Origin: Schizochytrium sp. CCTCC M209059
Taxonomy: Eukaryota; Sar; Bigyra; Thraustochytrida; Thraustochytriidae
NCBI GenBank assembly: GCA_000818945.1
Contig: KN805373.1
Location: forward strand, 955,785-1,019,784
Direction of reading: 5' to 3'
DNA: 64,000 bases
A program made the translations under genes and the position numbers. Below, piece after piece: positions 29,611 through 39,155 of the stretch (within the stretch, counting starts at the first letter, position 1; every line of letters begins with the position of its first letter). The notes under the pieces are model-generated. The model made no database searches. It was given only the letters and a program-made list of their open reading frames with translations, and was not told the DNA's origin.

Positions 29611-31563
29611 ATGTTGCGACGAAACGAAAGTTATGAAGTGGCCGACGACCAAATCATCCTGCCACGTAGGTCAGTCACAAACGGCAAGCGGCGATCTCGG
29701 AGACAAAGCGCAGGCAATCACGAAAACCTTCGTGCATGGGGTGGCTCGCAAGATGCCATCATTAACAAGGCCGCCATGCTCCCCTCCGCATGCCCGCGAT
29801 ATTCGGCCGCCGTCACATACTGGAGCCGCTACATCCACACGGAGGTTGCCCAGGATCTGAGCCTGCGCGCCAGCCTCCAGCTGCACCCGCGATCCTCATC
29901 CGCGATCCTCATTCGTCTCCGCCTCGTCCACGCGGAGGGCGCAGAACAGTCCTGGGACATTGTGCGCTCCGTCCAGGAGTTCCGCGCGCTTGACCGCGAT
30001 CTCATGAAAATGAAGATCCCTGTGCCGCGCTTCCCAGACACCATCACTCTCGAACAGGCTCCCGCACACGACATTCTCTGCGCCCTCACAGACTGGCTCG
30101 ACGGTATCCTCGCTTGCTGGCAGCGCGAAGATCGATGGGCGCGCGTGCTCTATTTTCGCCGCTTTCGTAAAGGTCGACATCAGCACATTCACAGAATCGC
30201 ACAGTACCTCGAGACCTTTCTCTTTAACCACGGCTCAGAGTTCAACTCCTTTCGTGTCATGCTGCAAAAGACGTCCGTCTGTCCCTTTGCGCAGGCGCTC
30301 GAGCGCGTCCAGAGCATGTACAACATGACGCGCAAACACGATGACGTCGCGCGCGCCGCGCGCAAGCTCGAGACCATGGAGAATCTATGGCGCGACATGG
30401 CCGACGAAGACGACGACGACGACGAAAATCCCGCCGATCAATACAAGCGATTTGCCACTCCGCATGTCCAGCAACACCCACCACAGCAGGCCCTTGGTAT
30501 GGCCTCTCCGTCGTCCGCCATCTCAGGCTCTGACGATGAAGAGATCCCGGGGCTCACACCAGCACCCAGCTTTCGCAATTTGCAGTGGCTCGCATCGGCT
30601 GCCCGCGAGGAGCAAATGGCCCAAAGTCAACACTCCCTTCATCACCACCACCACCCCGAGCAGCGCATTGAGCCCCCGACAGCATGCCCCACACCCAGCA
30701 ACCAGCCCTATTTCCTGCACCTCGCTGCGACCGCCGACGAGTCCGAGCTCTCGGCGGAAAAGGCCACAGCCAAGGCTGTCGCAAAGAGTATCGAAAGCGA
30801 CCGCAAACATCACTTGGACGACGACGCGTGCTCGGTGCGTTCGGGACGATCTGTTCGCTCGGCTCGCTCTCTGTGCTCGGCACGCTCCCGCGCCTCGGGC
30901 CGCCGCCGCCGCGACAGCGACGCCTCCATGTTCTCAGCAGGATCTGGTCTTTTCCACTTTCGCTTCACCAACAAAAAGTCTTCGTACGCGTCCATTGTCG
31001 ACGATGCCGGCATCTTCGATCTCGATCAGCTTGACGACGAAGAGTACGACGACGAGTATGATGACGAGGAAGATGACGACTTTTACGACGAATATGATCT
31101 CGAAGACGACGATCTTTTGAGCACCGTCGACGAATGCTGCGCCGAACCGGGCGCGAATATGGGCTTTGGCGAGGACGACGACTGCTTCTCGGAAGGTTCC
31201 TTTGACGGCGAGCTCGCCGCCATCAACGAGAAACATACCTACGGCTCTTCGAGTACGAGCGCGGCTGCAGCCGCCGCAGCTGCGGCCAATGCCGAGTTCG
31301 CCAGTCTAGGCTCCATTTGCGCCGACAATGTTGGTCGCGCTGTCGCCTATCACACGACCGAGCCGCCCGCACCGGGCAAGCCGAGCTGTTTCTCACTCTT
31401 TGAGGCGACTGTCATCTTTGACGCCTCGCCAGACCGCGATTGCTGGTCTCCTGTGTCGATCCCGGATACTCCTGCTGCGAAAACTGGATTCCTCAGACAC
31501 ATGCACGACTACACGGGCAGGGTCCTCGGTGAAGCTTCGATTCAGCTTGGACCGCGGCACTGA
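29611..31563 (+). CDS. PX-like domain protein with long acidic disordered region
   Basis: 650 aa. Residues about 95-235 read like a divergent phox-homology domain: an aromatic/basic strand region, then SWDIVRSVQEFRALDRDLMKM, a proline stretch PVPRFPD and a closing helix IAQYLETFLFN...FRVML. PX domains bind phosphoinositides on endosomal membranes. The rest is low-complexity: an acidic run after residue 265, a His run near 345, an Arg/Ser repeat (about 408-435, RSGRSVRSARS), a very acidic Asp/Glu/Tyr stretch (about 474-507) and a poly-Ala tract (about 550). The last 70 residues look ordered again. The PX call rests on pattern only. The key basic residue for PI3P is not certain, so lipid binding is unproven. 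Confidence 0.7.
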   Translation: MLRRNESYEVADDQIILPRRSVTNGKRRSRRQSAGNHENLRAWGGSQDAIINKAAMLPSACPRYSAAVTYWSRYIHTEVAQDLSLRASLQLHPRSSSAILIRLRLVHAEGAEQSWDIVRSVQEFRALDRDLMKMKIPVPRFPDTITLEQAPAHDILCALTDWLDGILACWQREDRWARVLYFRRFRKGRHQHIHRIAQYLETFLFNHGSEFNSFRVMLQKTSVCPFAQALERVQSMYNMTRKHDDVARAARKLETMENLWRDMADEDDDDDENPADQYKRFATPHVQQHPPQQALGMASPSSAISGSDDEEIPGLTPAPSFRNLQWLASAAREEQMAQSQHSLHHHHHPEQRIEPPTACPTPSNQPYFLHLAATADESELSAEKATAKAVAKSIESDRKHHLDDDACSVRSGRSVRSARSLCSARSRASGRRRRDSDASMFSAGSGLFHFRFTNKKSSYASIVDDAGIFDLDQLDDEEYDDEYDDEEDDDFYDEYDLEDDDLLSTVDECCAEPGANMGFGEDDDCFSEGSFDGELAAINEKHTYGSSSTSAAAAAAAAANAEFASLGSICADNVGRAVAYHTTEPPAPGKPSCFSLFEATVIFDASPDRDCWSPVSIPDTPAAKTGFLRHMHDYTGRVLGEASIQLGPRH

Positions 31564-32044
31564 TTGACCAGCAGCCAACTCGTTAGCCAAATCATTTGCG
31601 AACAAGCAAGCCAGCCAGCCAGCTAGCCAGCCAACAACCAACCAATTAGGCAGCCAAGCACCGCATCGCTCTTCTGCTTTGCAGACCATCATTTATTTCG
31701 AGTTCCACACTCGTGTCTTACATGTCGACAGCGTTCTATCTCACCTTTGATGGAGCGCTAGACTCGCACGCAGTCGGGGCGCTCGCAATGACGAGAAATC
31801 TCCTCCTTGCGGGGCGTCCCGACTTTGTAAAAAGAAAAAAACAATCAAGGAGAAGACAAGCATAAACAAACAAAAACAAACTTTCTTCAACGCGCGTCCC
31901 GAATTTATTCATCTTCTGCTCACATACTTCTTCATCTTGTTGCACTCACGAAGACCTGGCTTCTGACGCTTTCAGTGAGGTCGGCCATTCGCCGTCGCCA
32001 CCACTGATTGATATAAATCCGAGTAAACCAAATCTTTTTCGACC
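31564..32044. other. Spacer between PX-like and Tricorn genes
   Basis: 480 bp between two plus-strand genes. It shows a CCAG[CT]-type run (about 31607-31650) just after the stop and is otherwise AT-richer unique sequence with no gene. It presumably holds the 3' UTR of the upstream gene and the promoter of the Tricorn gene. Confidence 0.6.
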
Positions 32045-32129
32045 ATGGGCAAGAATAAGCCGCGCGGCGGTCGCGGTGGCGGCGGCCGTGGTGGTCAGCA
32101 GCAGGGGCAAGAGAAGGGCCAGCAGCAAA

Positions 32130-32172
<43 letters not shown>

Positions 32173-35100
32173 GCAACACCAGTCACAGCAGCAGGACAAG
32201 CGTCGCGGTCAAGCCAGCGCGCGCAAAGATTCCTATTATGCGCGGCAGCCCTGCATCTTCGAAGACGAGGTCGTCTTTGTGTGCGAGGGAGACCTATGGA
32301 CGGCAAACCTGAGCGAGAAGCGAGGCGCACAAAAGCGTGTCATTGCAAACCGACTCACAACGACTGCACACGTCCGCGCGCCATCGTTTAGTCCCGATGG
32401 AACAGTGGTGGCCTACACGAGCTCTCACACTGGCGCCCAAGAAGTTTACATCCAGGAGCTCTACGGCGCCTCGGGCGCAAAACAGATCACGAACTGGGGC
32501 CAGACATATGGCACGGCTGTCGTGGGCTGGGAGTCTTCATCGCGTCTGCTCGTTTCACGCGCCGAAGCCATTGGACCCGTTCGCACCTCGGTCGTCTACG
32601 AAGTTAATCTCGACTCATCTTGCTCAAGTCCAGGCCGCAGAAAAGACCTCTCCGGCAACACCGATGCATGCGACGCGAACTCACTGGGTCGGTTTTCATG
32701 CGAAGCCCATGTCGGCTCGTGGAAACGCTACAACGGTGGCCGCTTGGGCCAGGCTTGGATTCGCACGCAGACACCCACTGCGACCGCTTCCACCGCAACT
32801 GAAAGCGGCGAAAATGCAAAGTCCTCTAGCAACGACTCAGAAGACGCATTCGCAGGTCTGCGTCGTGTTCTTCCCGAAGAGCACATTGCTTCCCCATTTA
32901 CGTTTGGAAGCCGTCTCTTCTTTGTGCTCGACACTCAAGACATTCGGGGCGAGCTCTGCAGCGTCTCACTCGACGATCCGACGCGTGCGACGCTGATTCA
33001 GCATACAAAGCATCACCAGACTAGTTTTTACGTGCGCAACCCTGCCGTGTGCCCACAGACGGGCCGCATCATCTACCAGCACGGCGGACTCCTCTACATC
33101 ATTGATGCTAGTAGTACCGAGCCATCTGACGCGCAGCCGCTCAACATTCTCTTGCGTGGTACGCCCTCGGCCATGGAGGCCATTGTCACAGATGGCACGC
33201 GCGACCTCGAGGACGTCCAGCTTGATCGCTCGGGGCGCTTCATCTGCGCCACGGTGCGCGGTCACGTCATGGACGCCGCACTCTGGGAAGGGCCCTGCAC
33301 TGTGTACGGCCGACCAAACGCGCGCCTCTTGTTCCCCGCATATCTTTTTGACGGACGTATCGGGGCCTTCCAGTTTGGCTCCGAACCGGATCGCTTCCTT
33401 AGCTATATTGTCTTTGAGCCGCAAGCCTGTTTTGGCGGCTTGCCCATGGTAAATCCAGAGGCAAGTGACACCGCAAAGGACCGCTTCGTGAGCTCTTTTC
33501 TCGTAAAGAAGACTGGCATTCCCGTCTCTGCAGAGGCCAGTCCAGTCGACTCCATGGTCGCTGTAGTCACAGAGCGCAACGAGCTCGCCCTCATCAACTA
33601 CGAGAAGCGAAGCGTAGAAGTCATCACGACTGGCGAGTTTGAAGACGCCATTGCAGACGTTACGTGGTCCCCTTGTGGTTCATTTATCCTCTTCAGTTTT
33701 CAATACTCTGCGCGTGCTAGCATCATTTGCGCTTTTGATGTTTACGAGGGCTTGTTGCACGAACTCACTCCCCGTGAAGGCTACCAGGACTATTGTCCTC
33801 AAGTTGACCCAGACTGCCAGTACTGTTACTTTTTGAGCTCGAATCGGCGGCTCGCCTGCGTCGAAGACTCGCTGTGGAACACAGCTTTTGATTGTTATTC
33901 AACAGACTCTGTCATGGTCGTTGCACTCCGATACGATGCTCCGGACCCCACGGTGCTGTTTCCGTGCGCCCCAAGCACTTCCCACGACGATGATCAGGAT
34001 CAAGGAGCTGATGAGGACCACGATGAGCAAGATGGAAACTACGATGACGTTGGTGCTGATGCTGATGCTGATAGAGACCCAGATGGCAAGCAAGAAGAAG
34101 CGACGATGATCATTGAAGACACAAGCTTTCGCATTTACGAGATTCCGGTACAAGCGTCGTCTCCCCACGGAGACGATGCAGCAATCCATGATTTGCGCGT
34201 GGTGGAGGGAGGGCGGCTCTTGTACATTGAATCCGGACCGGGTAGTGGCGGACCCGGTGCCTCGGCCTCCAATCTAAATGGAGACCTTGTTTGCTACAAT
34301 CTGCGTAAGAAGCGTCGCACGGTTCTTCGTACGGGAGATGTCGATGGCATTCATCTTCCTACTGACGGCGCAGCAATTTTGCTTTCGTGTTCCACCCAGA
34401 ACAATGAGCTCGAGTTCCATTGCTTTAGCGCCGTCGACTTTTCCGAAGAGACGGATGCATTTGCCAAGGGCGGTGCAGATGGAAGCGGCCACGGCGCCGA
34501 TGGGGACGACGACAGTCCCCGTGGGACGAGGCCTTGTCAAGGTCACGTTGATCTTGAGAATCGTGCTGTTCTCGAGATCGAGCCAGCCAAAGAATGGCAC
34601 GCGATGCTCGCAGAAATCTTTGCACGGCGCGAACAGGCGTATGCGTTAACAGCGCCGAGTCCGACAGTCTCAGTCTTCGATGAGTATGCAAACCTCCTTC
34701 CCGCCGTTCGATCTCGAGTTGATTTCGCAGACCTTGCGCGCGAAATGATTGCAGAGTTCAGCATGAGCCACGTGGAAACTTCGGGTGGAGATTTTTCTGT
34801 TCTCGGTCGTCACAATGTGACAAACACCCTCGGCTTTCTCGGCATCGAGGGCGCGGTCGTTTCGAATGGGTTTCAGGTGACGCACGTGTACCAAGGACTC
34901 CGCTGGGCTTCGGAATTGCGCGGTCCTGTGAGTATGGTGGTGCAGAGCGGCGATGTCATTACCAGCATCAATGGCCATCCTCTCTCTGGCCCTCGAGGTA
35001 TTTCAATCGACAAGGCACTTACGGGTCAAGCAGACCGGGAAGTGTTCCTCGAAGTCTTGCGCCATCTCCCCCAAGCCCAGATTGATGAAGAGTGGGAGCA

Positions 35101-36118
35101 GGAGCAAGATAGCCAGCACCTCAAGAATGGCAAGGGTAACAAGAACCAAAATGCCAAGGGCAAGAATCACAAGGGCGGCAAAGGCAAGAATCAGAATCAG
35201 AATCAGAATCAAAATCAGAATCAAAATCAGAACCGCCAACATCAGCACCAGCACAAACAGCACGGTCAGGGGAAAAACAATACGAATCGAGGGAAGAACC
35301 AAAGGCGCCAAGACTCGCAGAATTACCCTCGCAATGGGAAAATGTCTTTCCAGGTTCGGGTAAAGTGCATTGGCTACGAGACGTTTCAGTGGCTTCAGTG
35401 GCAAGACGGAGTTTCTGATGCACGTTGCCACGTGCACGAAGTAACGCAAAACCAAGTGGGCTACATCCACATCCCGGACATGGAATCGGACGGCTATCTA
35501 CAATTTGCACGAGACTTTCATCTCGAAGGGAATCGCAAGGTCCTCATCCTCGACGTTCGGGACAACCTTGGCGGCTACGCTTCCGAGTCAATTATAGAGA
35601 AACTTGGCAAACAGTGCATTGGCATGCATCAGCCAAAGTTTGGCGCGGCAACTACCGTTCCGATGGACTTGGGTTCGACGCTGCGCGCTTATATCCTTGT
35701 CGTCAACCAAGACACCGCCTCGGACGCTGAGATCTTAGCGCACGCCTTTCGCAAGCTGGGTCTTGGTAAGATTGTCGGCACACGTACATGGGGTGGCGTT
35801 ACAGGGTACTCGCGCACAAGTCGCCTTGTGGATGGCGCAGAGCTTATCCTTCCCACGCTACGATTCTGCGGCGGCCAAGGCGAGATTGAAAATTGCGGCG
35901 TTGGGCCCGATCGCTCTTGTGCGCAGCTTTCGATCGATGTTGATGTCCAGCTCAAGGCTGCAATCGAGATGGCACAAGAACTGATCACCAAGGCTTCCTC
36001 GGACCCTACATTTGAGCAGCTATACCTGGCGGGTACCAAAGGTGACGACGGAGTTGCTACCGCTGCTGTTGTTCGCGGCGGTGCTGGTGCTGCTGGTGCT
36101 GCTGGTGGTAGTTCTTGA
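32045..36118 (+). CDS. Tricorn-type protease homologue
   Basis: 1357 aa. Tricorn is a giant hexameric serine peptidase (family S41) best known from archaea and bacteria, acting after the proteasome on short peptides. The layout matches: Gly/Arg- and poly-Gln-rich N-terminus (about 5-58); a beta-propeller region starting at YYARQPCIFEDEVVFVCEGDLW; a second propeller to about 820; a C1 region with S908-H909 (FSMSHVE); a PDZ domain (about 925-1010); and a C-terminal S41 core. The catalytic set Ser/His, Ser/Asp and Glu is present as S908/H909, S1226/D1227 (DTASDAE) and E1282 (IENCGVGPD). The S1226-E1282 spacing (56) is close to the Thermoplasma enzyme (58). An Asn/Gln/Lys repeat insert (about 1022-1096) lies between PDZ and core and is not part of the classic enzyme. 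No signal peptide is seen, so a cytosolic location is likely. Confidence 0.93.
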
Positions 36119-36505
36119 ATTGCGCCTGGCCTCGCGCTGACCTTCTGTGGCGATCCGCCCTCCGCCGGCTGACGAGTACGTCGCGTGATCTTCGCTCGTA
36201 TCTAGTACAGAAATATTTTGACGAGCTTGAGCTTGATGCAGATTTTCGAGATAAGCTAATTTGTCTGCAAGAAGTGCGAGCGAGAGTTCTGCTTGATCAA
36301 AGTCACGCATACATTCTCGCTCGACGACGCTCTTGGCGAGGACTTCCGCGTCCTTGATGAACCACTCAATGGACGCGGGCGAGTGCTTTTGCAGTTCCTC
36401 CGTCCACTCGGTGTGCGTGCGTGACTTCTGCGCTGCCGCGCTGCCCGCGACTTGGCTGCCGCTGGGCGAACGGTCAGCCCCTGTCCCTGCTGCTCCTGCC
36501 GGCAT
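36020..36505 (-). CDS. Small uncharacterised protein overlapping the Tricorn 3' end
   Basis: 161 aa from ATG 36505 (MPAGAAGTGA). I do not recognise it. The N-terminus is Ala/Gly/Ser-rich. Residues about 35-95 look like real helical protein with mixed composition (SIEWFIKDAEVLAKSVVEREC, then ALLADKLAYLENLHQAQARQ split by an acidic turn). The C-terminus is a Ser/Thr/Asn run encoded by the antisense of the Tricorn protein's last Gly/Ala codons. The last 99 bp therefore overlap the Tricorn coding sequence in antisense. The ordered middle part lies outside the overlap and favours a genuine gene, but a spurious frame is still possible. Confidence 0.45.
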   Translation of the reverse strand: MPAGAAGTGADRSPSGSQVAGSAAAQKSRTHTEWTEELQKHSPASIEWFIKDAEVLAKSVVERECMRDFDQAELSLALLADKLAYLENLHQAQARQNISVLDTSEDHATYSSAGGGRIATEGQREARRNSRTTTSSTSSTSTAANNSSGSNSVVTFGTRQV

Positions 36506-36831
36506 CGATTCTGTTCTAACCACTCCGAACCGCGACAGGCTGAGGTGCCTGCCCTCTCCAGTCTGTGTCGCTTGGTCAGCCTGCCTCCTCGCGTTGGCTG
36601 GCCTCCGCTCGACTCGGCCGGCCTGCGTGCGTGCAAGGCTCGGACGGTCGGCTCACGTCAAACAATCAAGTTTGATGGTTGATGGTTGGGTGTTTTCTTC
36701 AAGTTGGAGAATCGGAGAATCACACTCGATCACATAAGAGAATCACACATTGGAAAGTCATGGCATTGTTTGACTAGGCTAGGCCTAGGCCTAGTACTAA
36801 CTATTATTTATAGGTGGCTTCAGAGGGGTTG

Positions 36832-36870
<39 letters not shown>

Positions 36871-36902
36871 ATGCGTGCGTGCACGCGTAGAGGTGGATGC
36901 GC
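36506..36902. repeat. 3' flank of carrier gene with (GTGC)n repeat and CTAGGC inverted repeats
   Basis: Between two minus-strand genes. It contains AGGCTAGGCCTAGGCCTAG-type short palindromes (about 36777-36797) and a (GTGC)n run at about 36831-36886 that ends 16 bp from the carrier stop codon, so it should lie in the carrier's 3' UTR. No gene is supported. Confidence 0.65.
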
Positions 36903-37847
36903 TTAGAGAACGCCCGCGCGATGGAGCTCGTTTTTAATGAGCTTGGCGCCAGTGACCATAAAGAGGGTTTGGTAGACACCGAGGCAAATGCGTGGGACAA
37001 TGCCCTTGAAGAGTCCACCAACGCCGTGCTCCTGGACGACAAGACGAAGCGTTTGCGCGAGATTGATGGACTTTTGGCCCTGGTCGCCCCGTGCCTGCAT
37101 CTCAATGCGCGCGACCTCGAATGGATGATTCCAGCACGCCATGGTACCGCCAATGACACCCGCAGCGACTTCTTGCAATGGGGTGAGTTTGGCGTCGGCG
37201 GCATCACCGTGGACCAATGTTTTGATCTGGCCGCGCGCAAATTCCGTGAAGCCCTGACGACTGGCCCAGTTGGTGGCCTGTCGAAACGCGATCGCACTGG
37301 CACCAGGGTAAAAGCCGCGAATACCGCTCCGCGTGTACGTGCGACGAATGCGCTCCATGGTGGACATGGACTTGTCACCCGTGACGGCACCCGTGACGAG
37401 AAAGGTGCAAGGTCCCATGACAACGACCTGGCAGACGCCGCCACCAGCGCCAGCCAATAGTCCGGATGTCGTGGGCCCGACGCCGCTCGCCAAAAGAGAT
37501 TCGTTGATGGCCTCTTTGGAGGCCATGAGGATCGCGCCCTTGGTCGCGCTCTCCACCATCTTGGGGCCGAGTCCGGCCCAAAAGGCCCTCGCGCCGCCCG
37601 TCTTGTACACATTCAGAAAGGACTCCACGGTGGACTCGTGCCGGTACCTGCCCATGCGCGTCTTCCACACCTCGAAGGGCATGCCCAGCGAGGCCGCCTC
37701 GAGGCACTGGATCCCGGCTCCAATTCCCAGGTTGAGCAGGGCCCCGGAGCCCTTGACGCCCGCATCGCCCGCGCCCGAGAGCGCCGTCACCGAGCACAGG
37801 CCCGCCACGCCGCCCGTGGCCGCCGCCGCCGCCTCGCTCCGCGCCAT
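36903..37847 (-). CDS. Mitochondrial carrier family protein, YHM2-like
   Basis: 314 aa from ATG 37847 (MARSEAAAAA), the usual carrier length of about 300; a longer upstream frame with a different N-terminus has no support. Three tandem carrier repeats are visible. Signature Px[DE]xx[KR] appears as PFEVWKTRM in repeat 1 and PFEVARIEM in repeat 3; repeat 2 is degenerate (GPCTFLVTGAVTG). This degenerate second signature, together with GFYPGASAIAFRQATNWASRQGFTEF, resembles yeast YHM2, a mitochondrial citrate/2-oxoglutarate antiporter that feeds NADPH production. If so it could export citrate from mitochondria, which would matter in an oleaginous cell. The family is certain; the substrate is inferred. 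Confidence 0.88.
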   Translation of the reverse strand: MARSEAAAAATGGVAGLCSVTALSGAGDAGVKGSGALLNLGIGAGIQCLEAASLGMPFEVWKTRMGRYRHESTVESFLNVYKTGGARAFWAGLGPKMVESATKGAILMASKEAINESLLASGVGPTTSGLLAGAGGGVCQVVVMGPCTFLVTGAVTGDKSMSTMERIRRTYTRSGIRGFYPGASAIAFRQATNWASRQGFTEFARGQIKTLVHGDAADAKLTPLQEVAAGVIGGTMACWNHPFEVARIEMQARGDQGQKSINLAQTLRLVVQEHGVGGLFKGIVPRICLGVYQTLFMVTGAKLIKNELHRAGVL

Positions 37848-39155
37848 CTCGCCCTCGGCCCTCCCTCGGCTCGCGCAGGTCCTGCTCGCGGTCGCAGCCA
37901 CGTGTGATAGGGTTCTGCTCCTCGCTTGCGTGTCCGAACGTGAGGGTGAGTCTCTGTGCATGTGCGTGTGTGAGCGAGTCTGTCTGTTCCTGCGGCTCGT
38001 GACTGCTCAGGCTGAGTGATTGATTACGCGCCGCCGGAGCCACGGCGCGCTGGGACGGCGGCCGCCAAAACCTGCGCGACGTCGTCGGTGCAGCTGCGGC
38101 GAGGAGCGAGGCCGGGGCGAAGAGTGGGTCGGGAGCTCAGCTTTCCTTCCTCGCGCACGTCGGCGCAGCGCAACGCTACGCAACGCAATGCAGAAGATGG
38201 CTGCGAAGGGAGGGAGGGTGAAAGAACGGCGAGAGCGACCTCGGAGCGCCCCTTTTCTTCGTTGGTAGGTGTGACGATGCAAATGCAATTGCAAATGCAA
38301 TTGCAAATGCAATTGCGAATGCGAATGCGAATGCGAATGCGTCGTGGTGGTCGATGATGACGGCGACAATCAGCAAAGAGCAACGTGGACGGGGAGAGGC
38401 GCGGCTGCTACGATCGCGCGACGGACGTGTGCACGTAGTACGTAGGTCGCATCGGCGGCGCACAAACTTTGGCTCACGACGATCTCGCTTGAATTCCGCA
38501 ACCGCAAGAGCACCCGCATCCGCACCGCATCCGCATCCACATCCGCGTCCACATCCGCCGCGTATGCCACGCCGGTCGACGCCACGTCGCGCTCGACGTG
38601 ACAGGCGATGACGACGGCGTCCAGGACGAGGGTTATCAACTTAACAACGCCAGTCTGTTGATGCGAGAAAGGGTGAAAAGGTCGCCGGATCCCACCCAGG
38701 TCCCGACTCCGGCGCCGCGAGCACCTGCGTCTGCGCCTGCGCCTGCGCCCACGACGCGAGGCCGGAAAGCAGGCACGGGAGGAGGAGAGGCGGGAGGGAG
38801 GAAGGAAGGAAGGAAGGAAGGAAAGGAAAGGAAAGCAAACCGGGAAGCGAGCGCGGGTTTCCGGGCGAGCGCTCTTGCGAAGACGCGGATGAAATCGGAA
38901 CTTGCGGCGCGCACAGGCGCTCTCGATCGCTCTGCATAATCCTATGGCCGCCTGCTGAGCCACGGGAAGAAGCAGCAGCAGCAGCAGCCGCAGAAGGACA
39001 AGGACAAGGAGCAGCTGCAGCAGGAGCAGGAGAGAAGGAGCTGTGCGTCTGCGCGAAGCGGGCTGCGATCGGCGGGGCGCTCCGAGTCGGGCCGGTCGGG
39101 GAGGAGGAAAAGACTCGCGCAGGCAGCGAAGGCTGGGACTGGCTGGGCGGCGGCA
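37848..39155. repeat. Divergent promoter spacer with hexamer/12-mer repeat arrays
   Basis: 1.3 kb between divergent genes. An array at about 38279-38342 alternates AAATGCAATTGC units and then becomes GAATGC hexamers. A second array of CGCATC/CACATC hexamers lies at about 38516-38560, and GGAA-type repeats at about 38800-38840. Frames across it are low-complexity and rejected. Both promoters are presumably here. Confidence 0.65.
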
